Source: CAYFKJ01 sp964528595
GTDB lineage: Bacteria > Pseudomonadota > Alphaproteobacteria > UBA2966
Direction: 5' to 3'
Assembly (NCBI GenBank): GCA_964528595.1
Contig: CAZGTM010000031.1
Span: 1 to 42,343, forward strand
DNA length: 42,343 bases
The notes under the pieces were generated by a model, which was not told the origin of the DNA, did not search any database, and was given only the letters and a program-made list of their open reading frames with translations. The first letter of the stretch is position 1. The number at the start of each line of letters is the position of its first letter. The translations under genes and the position numbers were made by a program. This document shows, piece after piece, positions 1-7,297 of this stretch.

Positions 1-128
1 ATGAGGGTGGTAATTGATGGCTAGGGGGGTGGGGGGTGTCGAAATCGGATTTACCGGTGGTTAGGACCCAAACGAATTTCTGACCGCCTAGTTCCATATA
101 GTCGATTTCGTCGCAGGATACGAAAATC

Positions 129-246
129 GGTAAGACACTCTGAGCGGAACCAAGCGGAGTTCAGCGAACAGAAATATGTCTTACCATTGATTTAAGTTGT
201 TGAATTTGTTCGAGAAAGGTACGCCGCCCCTGGGCACCATTTTTTT
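129..246 (+). other. gene-free left edge with inverted repeat and terminator-like hairpin
   Basis: No open frame of useful length covers 1-245. A perfect 9-bp inverted repeat, GGTAAGACA at 129-137 and TGTCTTACC at 177-185, encloses a 39-nt loop. Inside the loop the word AGCG recurs every 10 bases (143, 153, 163). An imperfect hairpin at 218-238 (GGT/ACC and GCC/GGC paired, with a 2-nt bulge) is followed by seven T at 240-246 on the plus strand, so it resembles a rho-independent terminator for rightward transcription. Together these could be the 3' part of a small RNA or the tail of a transcript entering from outside the window. No known RNA family was recognised. Confidence 0.35.
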
Positions 247-1547
247 CAGCCCCTGTACCGCCAGCCGTTTATTTTATCCAGCAGGCCGCCGCTGAACATG
301 TGCCAGGCGATGCCGAAGTTTCTCAGGCGATGAAACACGAAGGGTTTGATCTTCTCGCGCGGCATGGCCACGTCCTCGCCCATCACCAAATCCGCCATTT
401 GCTTGCCCATCGCCGTTCCCATGGCGACGCCGCGTCCGCAATACCCCAGACCGGCATGGGCGGTCGGCGCCAGTTCAATGAGCGCCGGCGAATAGGATTT
501 CGTAATGGCGACCAGCCCGCCCCAGTCGAATTCCCATTCTACGTCCCTGAGCGCGGGGTAAATGCGCACGGCCTCGGCGCGCAACTGGTGGGTGCCGCCG
601 TCCTGGCGGCCGGGGTCCAGCAGGCTGCCGCGGCCGCCGATTTGGAAACGCCCGGTCTCGTCGATACGGAAATAGACCATCGAATTCCGGGTTTCGGAGA
701 CATGATGCCCCCCCGGCAGAATGCTGCGGCGAATGTCATCCTGCAGCGGCGCCGTCGCACTTTGCAGGCTGGCGACGGGCACGACATGGCGGCGCAAACC
801 CGGCCAGAGATCGTCCGTGTAGGCGTTGGTCGCCAGGAGCAGGTGCCGGGCTTTCACGCTGGCGCCGCCCCTTGTCGACACGGACCAGCTTTCACCCTCC
901 CGGATCAGCTTGGAAACCGGACTGTTGGCGTGGACCGCGGCGCCGGCCTGCACCGCCGCGCGGGCTAGGCCACGGGTGTACGAAAGCGGTTGCAAACTGC
1001 CCCCTCGCGCATCCTCCATGCCGCCGTGGAAAAACGTGCTGCCCAGGATCTCATGGCTTTCGGCGGCATTCTTCAGGGTGACGGGCGCGCCGGCCTCCCC
1101 CCACTCACGCACCCAGTTTTCGACATCCTGGAGGCCGGACCGGCCGTAAGCGCCGCGAAAATAAGGCGCCCGGCGCGGCGCGCAGCCGATGTCGTGCTTG
1201 TCGATCAAGTCGAACACCAGGTCGCAGGCGCCGTCGATAAACCGAATGACGCGGTCTCCACGATCCCTGCCGTACATCGCGCGGATTTCGGAGGGCAGGA
1301 GTTTCCAGCCCGGATTGACCTGAGCCCCGTTGCGGCCGGAACCGCCCCAGGCGATTTCCCGGGCTTCGAGAACGGCGACGCCGCGCCCCGCTTCGGCAAG
1401 ATGAAGGGCGGCGGAAAGGCCGGTGACGCCCGCTCCGACGACGACCACCTCCGTTTCGCTCCCGCCGACCAGTGCGGGCGCATCGATAGCGGGTTCGGCG
1501 GTCGACAGCCAAAGAGAATTGGCAAATCCGTTTTCGGCGTCGCTCAT
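246..1547 (-). CDS. FAD-dependent oxidoreductase, DAO family (amine/glycine oxidase-like)
   Basis: A 433-residue flavoprotein of the D-amino-acid oxidase (DAO) superfamily, resembling gamma-glutamylputrescine oxidase PuuB and related amine oxidoreductases. The FAD-binding Rossmann motif VVVGAGVTGLSAALHLAEAG lies about 35 residues in. A GGSGRNGAQ segment follows, typical of the flavin-contact region in this family. GLGYCGRGVAMGTAMGK near the C-terminus is the second FAD contact. The start at 1547 is chosen because GAGGG stands just upstream and the Rossmann fold then begins at the usual distance; the frame stays open to 1628 but that extension looks non-native. The substrate cannot be read from the sequence; polyamine or N-methyl amino acid oxidation is inference. 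No partner gene sits in the same operon. Confidence 0.85.
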   Translation of the reverse strand: MSDAENGFANSLWLSTAEPAIDAPALVGGSETEVVVVGAGVTGLSAALHLAEAGRGVAVLEAREIAWGGSGRNGAQVNPGWKLLPSEIRAMYGRDRGDRVIRFIDGACDLVFDLIDKHDIGCAPRRAPYFRGAYGRSGLQDVENWVREWGEAGAPVTLKNAAESHEILGSTFFHGGMEDARGGSLQPLSYTRGLARAAVQAGAAVHANSPVSKLIREGESWSVSTRGGASVKARHLLLATNAYTDDLWPGLRRHVVPVASLQSATAPLQDDIRRSILPGGHHVSETRNSMVYFRIDETGRFQIGGRGSLLDPGRQDGGTHQLRAEAVRIYPALRDVEWEFDWGGLVAITKSYSPALIELAPTAHAGLGYCGRGVAMGTAMGKQMADLVMGEDVAMPREKIKPFVFHRLRNFGIAWHMFSGGLLDKINGWRYRG

Positions 1548-1647
1548 GGCTGGTTCCCTCTCGAGCCGCCGGGTAAGCGGCAAGGCCGGCGTCAAACAAT
1601 GAGCGGCGTCAAGGGGCGTTTGGCGCACCGATCATGTTGGGCATGAT

Positions 1648-2115
1648 CTAGTTTTTTCGGTGATCCGCCAACCATTTTGCCGCAAGGTCCTTGCCCATTT
1701 CGACCTCGTCGGCCGTCATGCGCCGGCTGCACACGTCGCGGCGCTGTTTGGCCGACTTGCTGCCGAGTTCCATGGCCACGACGAACCACTTGTAGGCTTG
1801 GACAATGTTTTGCGGCACGCCCTGGCCGTTAAAATGGAGGACTCCATAATCGGTCTGGGCGGCGGCGTGGCCCTGTTCGGCGGCAAGACCCAGCCAATGC
1901 GCCGCGGCCTTGAGGTCGAGCGGCACCCCCTCGGCGGCCAGATACATGGCGCCGACGTGATATTGCGCCTCGGCATCGCCGGCTTCCGCCATGGGCAGCC
2001 ATTCCCGGAAGGCGGCTTCATAGTCGCCGCGATGATAGGCTTCCGTCGCCTTGTCCGCCGCGGCGGCGGGCAGGGCCAGCAAGCAAAGAGCTAGAAAGAT
2101 GAATATGCGTTTCAT
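1648..2115 (-). CDS. exported Sel1-like repeat protein
   Basis: A 155-residue protein with a clear N-terminal signal peptide (basic MKR, hydrophobic FIFLALCLLALPA, cleavage near AAA-DK). The mature part is nearly all Sel1-like (SLR) helical repeats: about three units, with the hallmarks AEAGDAEAQYHVGAMYL and AAEQGHAAAQTDYGVLHFNGQGVP at residues 44-103. Such solenoids mediate protein-protein contacts, often in the periplasm. The C-terminal helix is lysine-rich. It lies 100 bp downstream of the FAD oxidoreductase start on the same strand and is divergent from the dehydrogenase gene at 2237, with which it shares the 2116-2236 spacer. The specific partner is unknown. Confidence 0.85.
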   Translation of the reverse strand: MKRIFIFLALCLLALPAAAADKATEAYHRGDYEAAFREWLPMAEAGDAEAQYHVGAMYLAAEGVPLDLKAAAHWLGLAAEQGHAAAQTDYGVLHFNGQGVPQNIVQAYKWFVVAMELGSKSAKQRRDVCSRRMTADEVEMGKDLAAKWLADHRKN

Positions 2116-2236
2116 GGCGCCATTGGATAGCGAGGGATTGCGCCGCCGTCAATAACCGGCGTCAAGACGGCTATGCAGCGGCTGCGGCACAGGCTTTAAT
2201 CGGGCCCGCGTGTCGCGCCACAACAGGGGAATTCGA

Positions 2237-3598
2237 ATGAACTACGAGGCCTTGTTCGCCCGGGCTGGAGACCGGGTGGTTCGTGCCGGCCTGGTCGGCG
2301 TCGGCGATTTCGGCGCTAGCCTGTTGGCGCAGTCGGCAGACATCGCCAATCTGGAAATCGTTCTGCTCTGCGACCGGGAATCCGCGCGCACGGAAATGGC
2401 AATCGCCGCAGCCGGGCTTGCGGGGGAAAATATCCGGTGCGTCGGCGATCTCGCCGATGCCGGCGATGTCGCCCTGGATGTCCTGGTGGAAGCGACCGGG
2501 AACCCGGCCGCCGCCGTGGACAACGCCCTTCACGCCATTTCCGCCGGCTGGCACGTCGTCATGGTCTCGAAGGAGGCCGATATTCTGGTCGGCCCCATGC
2601 TGCACCACCTGGCCCATGAGAAAGGACTGGTCTACACCGCCGTCGACGGCGATCAGCCCAGTCTCCTGATCGGGCTGGTGAGCTGGGCGCGGATCCTGGG
2701 GCTCGACATCATCGCGGCGGGGAAATCGAGCGAATACGATTTCGTCCTTGAGGCGGACGGCGCTCTTTCCTGGTTCGGCCGGCGGTTTGAGGATAGCGGT
2801 TTGGCGGCCTTGTGGAGCGCTGAGGGCGCCGGTCTGCCGGCGCTGGCGGCCCGGCGCGCCGACATCGCCAAGGCGGTGGGCGTGCCGACGCGCACCGCGC
2901 CGGATTACTGCGAAATGGGCGTGGTGGCCAACGCCACCGGTCTGGCGCCCGACCGGGCCGACTTCCACGCCCCCATCTTGCGGCCGGTCGAGGTGGCCGA
3001 TACCTTCCAGCCGGCGGCGGACGGCGGCATGCTGCGGGGATCGGGGCGCATCGATGTCTTCAATTGCCTTCGCCGCCACGACGAGGCCAGCTTCGCCGGG
3101 GGGGTCTTCGTCGTGGTTGCCTGCCAGGACGCCGCGACTTGGGATCTGCTGCGGGAAAAAGGTCACATGGTGGCTAAAAACGGCAAGGCGGCCATGCTTT
3201 ACAATCCGCAGCACCTGCTCGGTATCGAAGCGCCCATGACCATCCTCGGCGCGGCCCTTTTGCAGATGCCCACCGGCGGCGTGGCGCCGCGGCCCAGGGT
3301 CGACCTGGTGGCCCGGACGGAGCGGAATTTTCAGGCCGGTGAAACGCTGACCATCACCAATCCGCACCACCACGAAGTGGCTGGCCTGCTGCCCGAGCTG
3401 GCTCCCGCCACCGCTATCGGCGACGGCGCGGCCTGTCCTTATTATCTGGCCGTGGGACAAACGCTCAGCCAGGATGTCGCGGCGGGCACGATTTTGTCCG
3501 GCGGCATGCTGGAATTGCCGGCGCAAAGCTCGCTGATCAACTTGCGCCGGCGCCAGGACCGGCATTTCGGCTTGACGCAGGGCGAGGCGCGACCATGA
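2237..3598 (+). CDS. COG4091-type NAD(P)-dependent dehydrogenase with C-terminal SAF domain
   Basis: A 453-residue predicted oxidoreductase annotated in databases as homoserine-dehydrogenase-like. The N-terminal nucleotide-binding fold shows GLVGVGDFGASLLAQ about 20 residues in. EATGNPAAAVDNALHA matches the Gfo/Idh/MocA and homoserine dehydrogenase style NAD-binding domain. The last ~90 residues (ERNFQAGETLTITNP to the end, with ILSGGMLELPAQSSL) match a SAF domain, as in antifreeze-like and FlgA proteins. The start at 2237 is preferred over an upstream ATG because AGGGGAA precedes it. The gene overlaps the next by four bases (ATGA), so the two are translationally coupled. The substrate is not established; sugar-acid or polyol catabolism is plausible for this family, by inference. 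Confidence 0.75.
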   Translation: MNYEALFARAGDRVVRAGLVGVGDFGASLLAQSADIANLEIVLLCDRESARTEMAIAAAGLAGENIRCVGDLADAGDVALDVLVEATGNPAAAVDNALHAISAGWHVVMVSKEADILVGPMLHHLAHEKGLVYTAVDGDQPSLLIGLVSWARILGLDIIAAGKSSEYDFVLEADGALSWFGRRFEDSGLAALWSAEGAGLPALAARRADIAKAVGVPTRTAPDYCEMGVVANATGLAPDRADFHAPILRPVEVADTFQPAADGGMLRGSGRIDVFNCLRRHDEASFAGGVFVVVACQDAATWDLLREKGHMVAKNGKAAMLYNPQHLLGIEAPMTILGAALLQMPTGGVAPRPRVDLVARTERNFQAGETLTITNPHHHEVAGLLPELAPATAIGDGAACPYYLAVGQTLSQDVAAGTILSGGMLELPAQSSLINLRRRQDRHFGLTQGEARP

Positions 3599-4551
3599 CC
3601 GGTGATCTTTCCCAACCGCTCAATATGCCGGCGCTCGGCGAGGTCGACGTCGACTTCGATATCGTCGACAGCCACCATCACCTGTTCGACCTGCAGGCCG
3701 TCTACTATCCCTGGCTGACGGACAAGCCTGAACCGCACTTTCTTTTGGGTAACTACGACCGTCTCAAGAAAGACTACGGCGTGGCTGATTACCGCGCGGA
3801 TGCGGCGGGGCTGCGGGTGGTGAAGACGGTTCACGTCGAAGCCGAAAGCGACCGGACCGATCCGGTGGCCGAGACCCGCTATCTTGCCGCCGTCATGTCG
3901 GAGGAGGGTTTGCCGGATGCCCTGGTGGCGCACGCCTGGCTGCACGAGAAGGACAGCGAAAGCGTTATCGCGGAACAAGCGGCGTTCGACGCCGTGCGCA
4001 GCATCCGCTCGAAGCCGGTGACGTCGGTGTCGGCGGCGACGCGCGATGAAGTAAGGGGGCGTCCCGCCAGCATGCAGGACCCCAACTGGCGGCGCGGGTT
4101 GGGATTGCTATCCAAATACGGGCTCAGTTGGGATCTGCGCGTGCCTTACTGGCATTTGCGCGAGGCTGCCGAAGTTTGTGCGCTCTACCCCGACCTCAAC
4201 GTGGTCGTGGAACACACCGGTCTGCCCTGGGACCGCACGGAGGACGGTTTGGCGGAGTGGCGGGCCGGCATGGAACTGCTGGCGGCGCAGGAGCGGATCT
4301 GCCTGAAGATTTCCGAACTGGGACTGGCCGCTTCGGCCTGGGATTATGCCGATAACCGCCGTGTGGTGCGTGAGGCCATCGGCCTATTCGGGTTCGCGCG
4401 CTGCATGTTCGCCTCGAACTTCCCGGTGGCCGGTTTGCGTGTCTCCTTCAACGACCAGGTCCGGGCCATCGCCCACATGGTCGCGGACAGCTCAGCCGAT
4501 GAACGCCAGGCGCTGTTCCACGACACCGCCGTCCGGTTCTACCGGCTCTGA
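3595..4551 (+). CDS. TIM-barrel amidohydrolase (amidohydrolase_2, fuconolactonase-like)
   Basis: A 318-residue predicted metal-dependent hydrolase of the COG3618 / amidohydrolase-2 type, whose characterised members hydrolyse sugar lactones or decarboxylate 2-pyrone-type substrates. The metal-binding strand-1 motif is IVDSHHHLFDL (residues 22-32). VVVEHTGLPWDR supplies the conserved histidine after strand 6. FASNFPVAG near residue 275 occupies the position usually reading GSDWP/ASNFP. The four-base overlap with the upstream dehydrogenase indicates a two-gene operon. A lactonase following a dehydrogenase would oxidise a sugar and open its lactone; this pairing is inference. Length is normal for the family. 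Confidence 0.75.
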   Translation: MTGDLSQPLNMPALGEVDVDFDIVDSHHHLFDLQAVYYPWLTDKPEPHFLLGNYDRLKKDYGVADYRADAAGLRVVKTVHVEAESDRTDPVAETRYLAAVMSEEGLPDALVAHAWLHEKDSESVIAEQAAFDAVRSIRSKPVTSVSAATRDEVRGRPASMQDPNWRRGLGLLSKYGLSWDLRVPYWHLREAAEVCALYPDLNVVVEHTGLPWDRTEDGLAEWRAGMELLAAQERICLKISELGLAASAWDYADNRRVVREAIGLFGFARCMFASNFPVAGLRVSFNDQVRAIAHMVADSSADERQALFHDTAVRFYRL

Positions 4552-4557
4552 TGCGGT

Positions 4558-4974
4558 CTATAGGTGGGGGATCTGCGAAGGGTCGTCGAAGAATTTGAAG
4601 TTGGCCAGAATCCATTGTTTTTCGGGCCGGTAGAAATCCAACTGCCAGAAAATGAAGAACTTCTCGTACTTGACGATGTAAGTGAGCAGGGTGACCGATT
4701 TGCCGATGCGGCGCCGGCCGACGCGCTCATAGCCGAGCGCTGTGCCGTATGCCTTCGCCGCCGCCAACAGCTGCTTCGCGGCCTTTTCCACGCGGGCCGG
4801 GCCGGCATTGCCGCCATAGGATTGCTTAAGCAGCCGCGCCGCCTCCGGATGCCCCGTTTCGACCATTGTTGTAAAAAAGGTATTGGCCCAGCCGCTGGGT
4901 TCATCCGTGGCCTCGGCCCGGGAGATGCCGGGCAGCAACAACAGCGTTACGAGAGCGAAGACCGATAGCTTCAT
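4558..4974 (-). CDS. small exported protein, NTF2-like character
   Basis: A 138-residue protein with a signal peptide (MKLSVFALVTLLLLPGISRAEA). The start at 4974 is chosen because GAGG lies seven bases upstream, while earlier in-frame ATGs lack a ribosome site and would bury the signal peptide. The mature part is a helical first half and a beta-rich end (KSVTLLTYIVKYEKFFIFWQ, then FYRPEKQWILANFKFFDD). That pattern is seen in small NTF2-like or DUF3887-like secreted proteins, but no family can be named with certainty. It stands divergent from the DUF4019 gene at 5031 with only 56 bp between them. The 3' end lies 6 bp from the amidohydrolase stop. Confidence 0.65.
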   Translation of the reverse strand: MKLSVFALVTLLLLPGISRAEATDEPSGWANTFFTTMVETGHPEAARLLKQSYGGNAGPARVEKAAKQLLAAAKAYGTALGYERVGRRRIGKSVTLLTYIVKYEKFFIFWQLDFYRPEKQWILANFKFFDDPSQIPHL

Positions 4975-5030
4975 GACGTGCCTCATGTCCGGTGCAGCTT
5001 TGAGGAGCGCATATATGGTATTCTCGGAGT

Positions 5031-5483
5031 ATGAAAATTGGATTACCTGTTGGCTCTTTGCGCCGTCTAGCCGTCTGCGCCATTTTTTTGCTTGCGGTCC
5101 TGGCGATCGCCTCGAAACCCGCACCGGCGGCCGGCGACCTTGAAAACAAGGCCCTGACCGTGGCCGAAGCCTGGCTCGAAATGATGGATGCGGGACGATA
5201 CGGCGAGGGCTGGGACCAAGCTGCGCCGGTCATCAAGTCGTCGATCAACCGGCGCGATTTCGTCAAGGCGCTTGAAGGTGTGCGCGGCCCGTTGGGCCCG
5301 CTCGTCTCACGCCGGCTGCTGTCGCGAAATCATATGACAAGCCTGCCCGGCGTACCGGACGGGGATTACGTCGTCATTCAGTTTGAGGCAAGTTTCGAGA
5401 ACAAACGCTCGGCGGTCGAAACCATCACGCCCGTCCTTGATGAGGACGGCCTGATGCGGATCGCAGGCTACTATATCCGCTGA
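5031..5483 (+). CDS. exported DUF4019-like protein
   Basis: A 150-residue protein with an N-terminal signal peptide or anchor (RRLAVCAIFLLAVLAIAS, then PAPAAG) and a mature domain matching the DUF4019 pattern: AEAWLEMMDAGRYGEGWDQA early, RRLLSRNHMTSLPGVPDGDY in the middle, and VVIQFEASFENK with a final GYYIR. DUF4019 proteins are small periplasmic proteins of unknown role. The ATG at 5031 is the only start in this frame after a stop at 5001, yet its GGAG is almost adjacent. A better ribosome site (GAGGAG) serves an ATG at 5015 in another frame. Its 3' end overlaps the convergent LysR gene by 13 bp. Confidence 0.75.
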   Translation: MKIGLPVGSLRRLAVCAIFLLAVLAIASKPAPAAGDLENKALTVAEAWLEMMDAGRYGEGWDQAAPVIKSSINRRDFVKALEGVRGPLGPLVSRRLLSRNHMTSLPGVPDGDYVVIQFEASFENKRSAVETITPVLDEDGLMRIAGYYIR

Positions 5484-6385
5484 TTTTCGGTTTTCGCTTC
5501 CAACTCCGCGGCGGCGGCAATGATGGCGTCCAAAAGGGCCTGCCGGCAGGGCGTCAGGGCGAAGGTTTGGCGCCGCACGAGATTGATTTCCGCCTGGCGC
5601 CGGCCGCCGTATTTCAGCGGCAGCGGGCGCAACAGACCTTCGGCGAGTTCCCTTTCGATCTTCTGGCGGGGCAACCAGGCGAAACCGGCGCCCGCTTTCA
5701 TGACCTCGAGCGAACCGGCGTGATTGGAGAACGTCCAGCGCTGCTCGGCTTCGAGCCAGCCGGCGTCCTGTCCGCTGCGGCCTGAATCCTTCACCACCAA
5801 TTGCCGGTGGTCGCGCAAATCGTCGTAATCGAGTTGCCGGCCAAGTTGGTGGAGCGCGTGATCGCGGTGGGCGACGGCGACGAACTCGACATCGGTGAGC
5901 CGGGTGGCGACAAATCCCGGCGGCACGAAAGCGGATAAACCCAAATCGGCAATATCCTCCGTCAGCGCCTCCAGGGTTCCGGAAAGCACGGTTTCATGCA
6001 CGATAACCCGGGTGTCCGGAGCAAATTCGGCGAATTTCTTCAGGCCGAGTGTGACGATGCTTGCCGGCACGATGATGTCGACGGCGATGGAGAGTTCCGT
6101 GTCGTGGCCCTCGTTCAACGTTGCCGCCATGCGTTCGAGGGCATCCGCATCGCGCAACAGTTTTTCGGCCCTTCTCAGCAATACGGCGCCGGCATCCGTG
6201 ACGACGGCCTTGCGGCCTTCCTTGCGGAACAATTCGATGCCGAGGCGCGCCGAAAGTTCGCTGATGGCGTGACTGACGGTGGACTGGCTTTTGTTGAGCG
6301 CTTCGGCGGCGTTCGCGTAACCGCCCAGTTCCGCGACCGACTGAGCGCATCGCCATTGGCTCAAGGTCGTCAAATGTTGTCCCAT
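5471..6385 (-). CDS. LysR-family transcriptional regulator
   Basis: A 304-residue LysR-type regulator. The winged-helix DNA-binding domain fills the first ~65 residues (AEALNKSQSTVSHAISELSARLGIELF), followed by the linker helix and a periplasmic-binding-protein-like effector domain (ELSIAVDIIVPASIVTLGL onward). It is transcribed divergently from the azoreductase gene at 6492 across an AT-rich spacer. That is the classic layout for a LysR protein controlling its neighbour and itself, so control of the azoreductase by this regulator is a reasonable inference. Length is normal. The 3' end overlaps the DUF4019 gene by 13 bp in convergent orientation. Confidence 0.9.
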   Translation of the reverse strand: MGQHLTTLSQWRCAQSVAELGGYANAAEALNKSQSTVSHAISELSARLGIELFRKEGRKAVVTDAGAVLLRRAEKLLRDADALERMAATLNEGHDTELSIAVDIIVPASIVTLGLKKFAEFAPDTRVIVHETVLSGTLEALTEDIADLGLSAFVPPGFVATRLTDVEFVAVAHRDHALHQLGRQLDYDDLRDHRQLVVKDSGRSGQDAGWLEAEQRWTFSNHAGSLEVMKAGAGFAWLPRQKIERELAEGLLRPLPLKYGGRRQAEINLVRRQTFALTPCRQALLDAIIAAAAELEAKTENQRI

Positions 6386-6491
6386 ATTTCAAATATATCG
6401 AAAAAATCGAACGAATATAGCTAAATATTTCAATTAAAATTCGAAAATATCGATCTTATTTGGAGTGCAGTATCAAACCGTGGAGGATGAC
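6384..6491. promoter_or_regulatory. AT-rich divergent promoter region between lysR-type gene and azoR
   Basis: This spacer is strikingly AT-rich against the GC-rich surroundings. It contains a 13-bp odd palindrome, ATATTT-C-AAATAT, at 6384-6396 overlapping the regulator's start codon. CGAAAA words followed by TCGA or CGAT occur near 6399 and 6442. Partly symmetric elements of this sort are what LysR proteins bind, but no unambiguous T-N11-A box can be assigned. A GGAGG ribosome site for azoR closes the region. Confidence 0.4.
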
Positions 6492-7124
6492 ATGACGGAA
6501 CTGCTGCACATCGATTCGAGTATTTTTGGCTCCGGCGGGCAATCCAGCCAGCTCGGCGCGTACTTCCTGGAGCGCTGGAAGGCGGCCCATCCCGAGACCA
6601 ATATCATCAGCCGCAATCTGGCGACGGAACCCGTCCCGCATCTGGACGGCAACGCCGTGATGGCTTTTATGGGTGACCCCGACGGCTTGTCCGACAGCCA
6701 GACCGAAGCGGTCGAACGCTCGGCGGTGCTGGTTGGTGAAATTCAGAAGGCCGAAACCGTGGTGATCGGCCTGCCGATGTACAATTTCGGCGTTCCCTCG
6801 ACGCTGAAAGCATGGATCGATCATATCGCCCGGGCGGGCGTCACCTTCCGCTATACGGAAAACGGTCCCGAAGGACTTCTCACGGGCAAGAAAGTGTATG
6901 TTCTGGCGGCCCGCGGCGGTATTTACCAGGGTACGCCGGCCGACACCCAAACGCCTTATCTTCAGGCCATATTCGGCCTGATGGGGCTGGACGACGTGAC
7001 ATTCGTCTACGCCGAAGGCCTCAATATGGGTGACGACGCCAAGGCGGCCGCTCTCGATGCTGCGCGCGATCAAATCGCCGAGATGATTCCTCTGGAGGAA
7101 GAAAAGGACGCGGCCGCCGCCTAA
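6492..7124 (+). CDS. azoR: FMN-dependent NADH:quinone oxidoreductase / azoreductase
   Basis: A 210-residue flavodoxin-like reductase of the AzoR family, which uses NADH and FMN for two-electron reduction of quinones and azo compounds in the cytoplasm. The N-terminal phosphate-binding strand-loop is HIDSSIFGSGGQSS. The core FMN motif PMYNFGVPSTLKAWIDHIAR follows at about residue 95. FRYTENGPEGLLTGKK then VLAARGGIY is the second FMN loop. The start at 6492 has GGAGG seven bases upstream; an earlier in-frame start has none. Divergent placement from a LysR regulator suggests induction by quinones or aromatic electrophiles, by inference. Confidence 0.92.
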   Translation: MTELLHIDSSIFGSGGQSSQLGAYFLERWKAAHPETNIISRNLATEPVPHLDGNAVMAFMGDPDGLSDSQTEAVERSAVLVGEIQKAETVVIGLPMYNFGVPSTLKAWIDHIARAGVTFRYTENGPEGLLTGKKVYVLAARGGIYQGTPADTQTPYLQAIFGLMGLDDVTFVYAEGLNMGDDAKAAALDAARDQIAEMIPLEEEKDAAAA

Positions 7125-7146
7125 GACGGTTGCGGCGCCATGGTTT

Positions 7147-7172
7147 CGGGCCGGGCGCCGCCGCCCGGCCCG
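7147..7172. terminator. GC-only perfect hairpin after azoR
   Basis: An 11-bp perfect stem (7147-7157 with 7162-7172) closes a four-base loop, 23 bp after the azoR stop. The plus-strand side is not followed by a T-run, so this is not a textbook rho-independent terminator. It could slow or end transcription, or protect the azoR mRNA 3' end. Confidence 0.4.
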
Positions 7173-7297
7173 ACCCCTATATGGCAGGGGCCGACCGAAA
7201 AGTCGTTGAGAGTCCATGGATTTCGGCTGCGTGAGGGGTAAACTGGCGCCCCCGAATGGCAGCCATTCGACCGCTCGAGCAGTTCAGACGACAATCC

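Noticed and set aside
2171..3565. Long open frame antisense to the COG4091 dehydrogenase
   Set aside because: Its translation is rich in Arg/Gly/His with no domain motifs, and the plus strand holds a clear dehydrogenase. High GC keeps antisense frames open.
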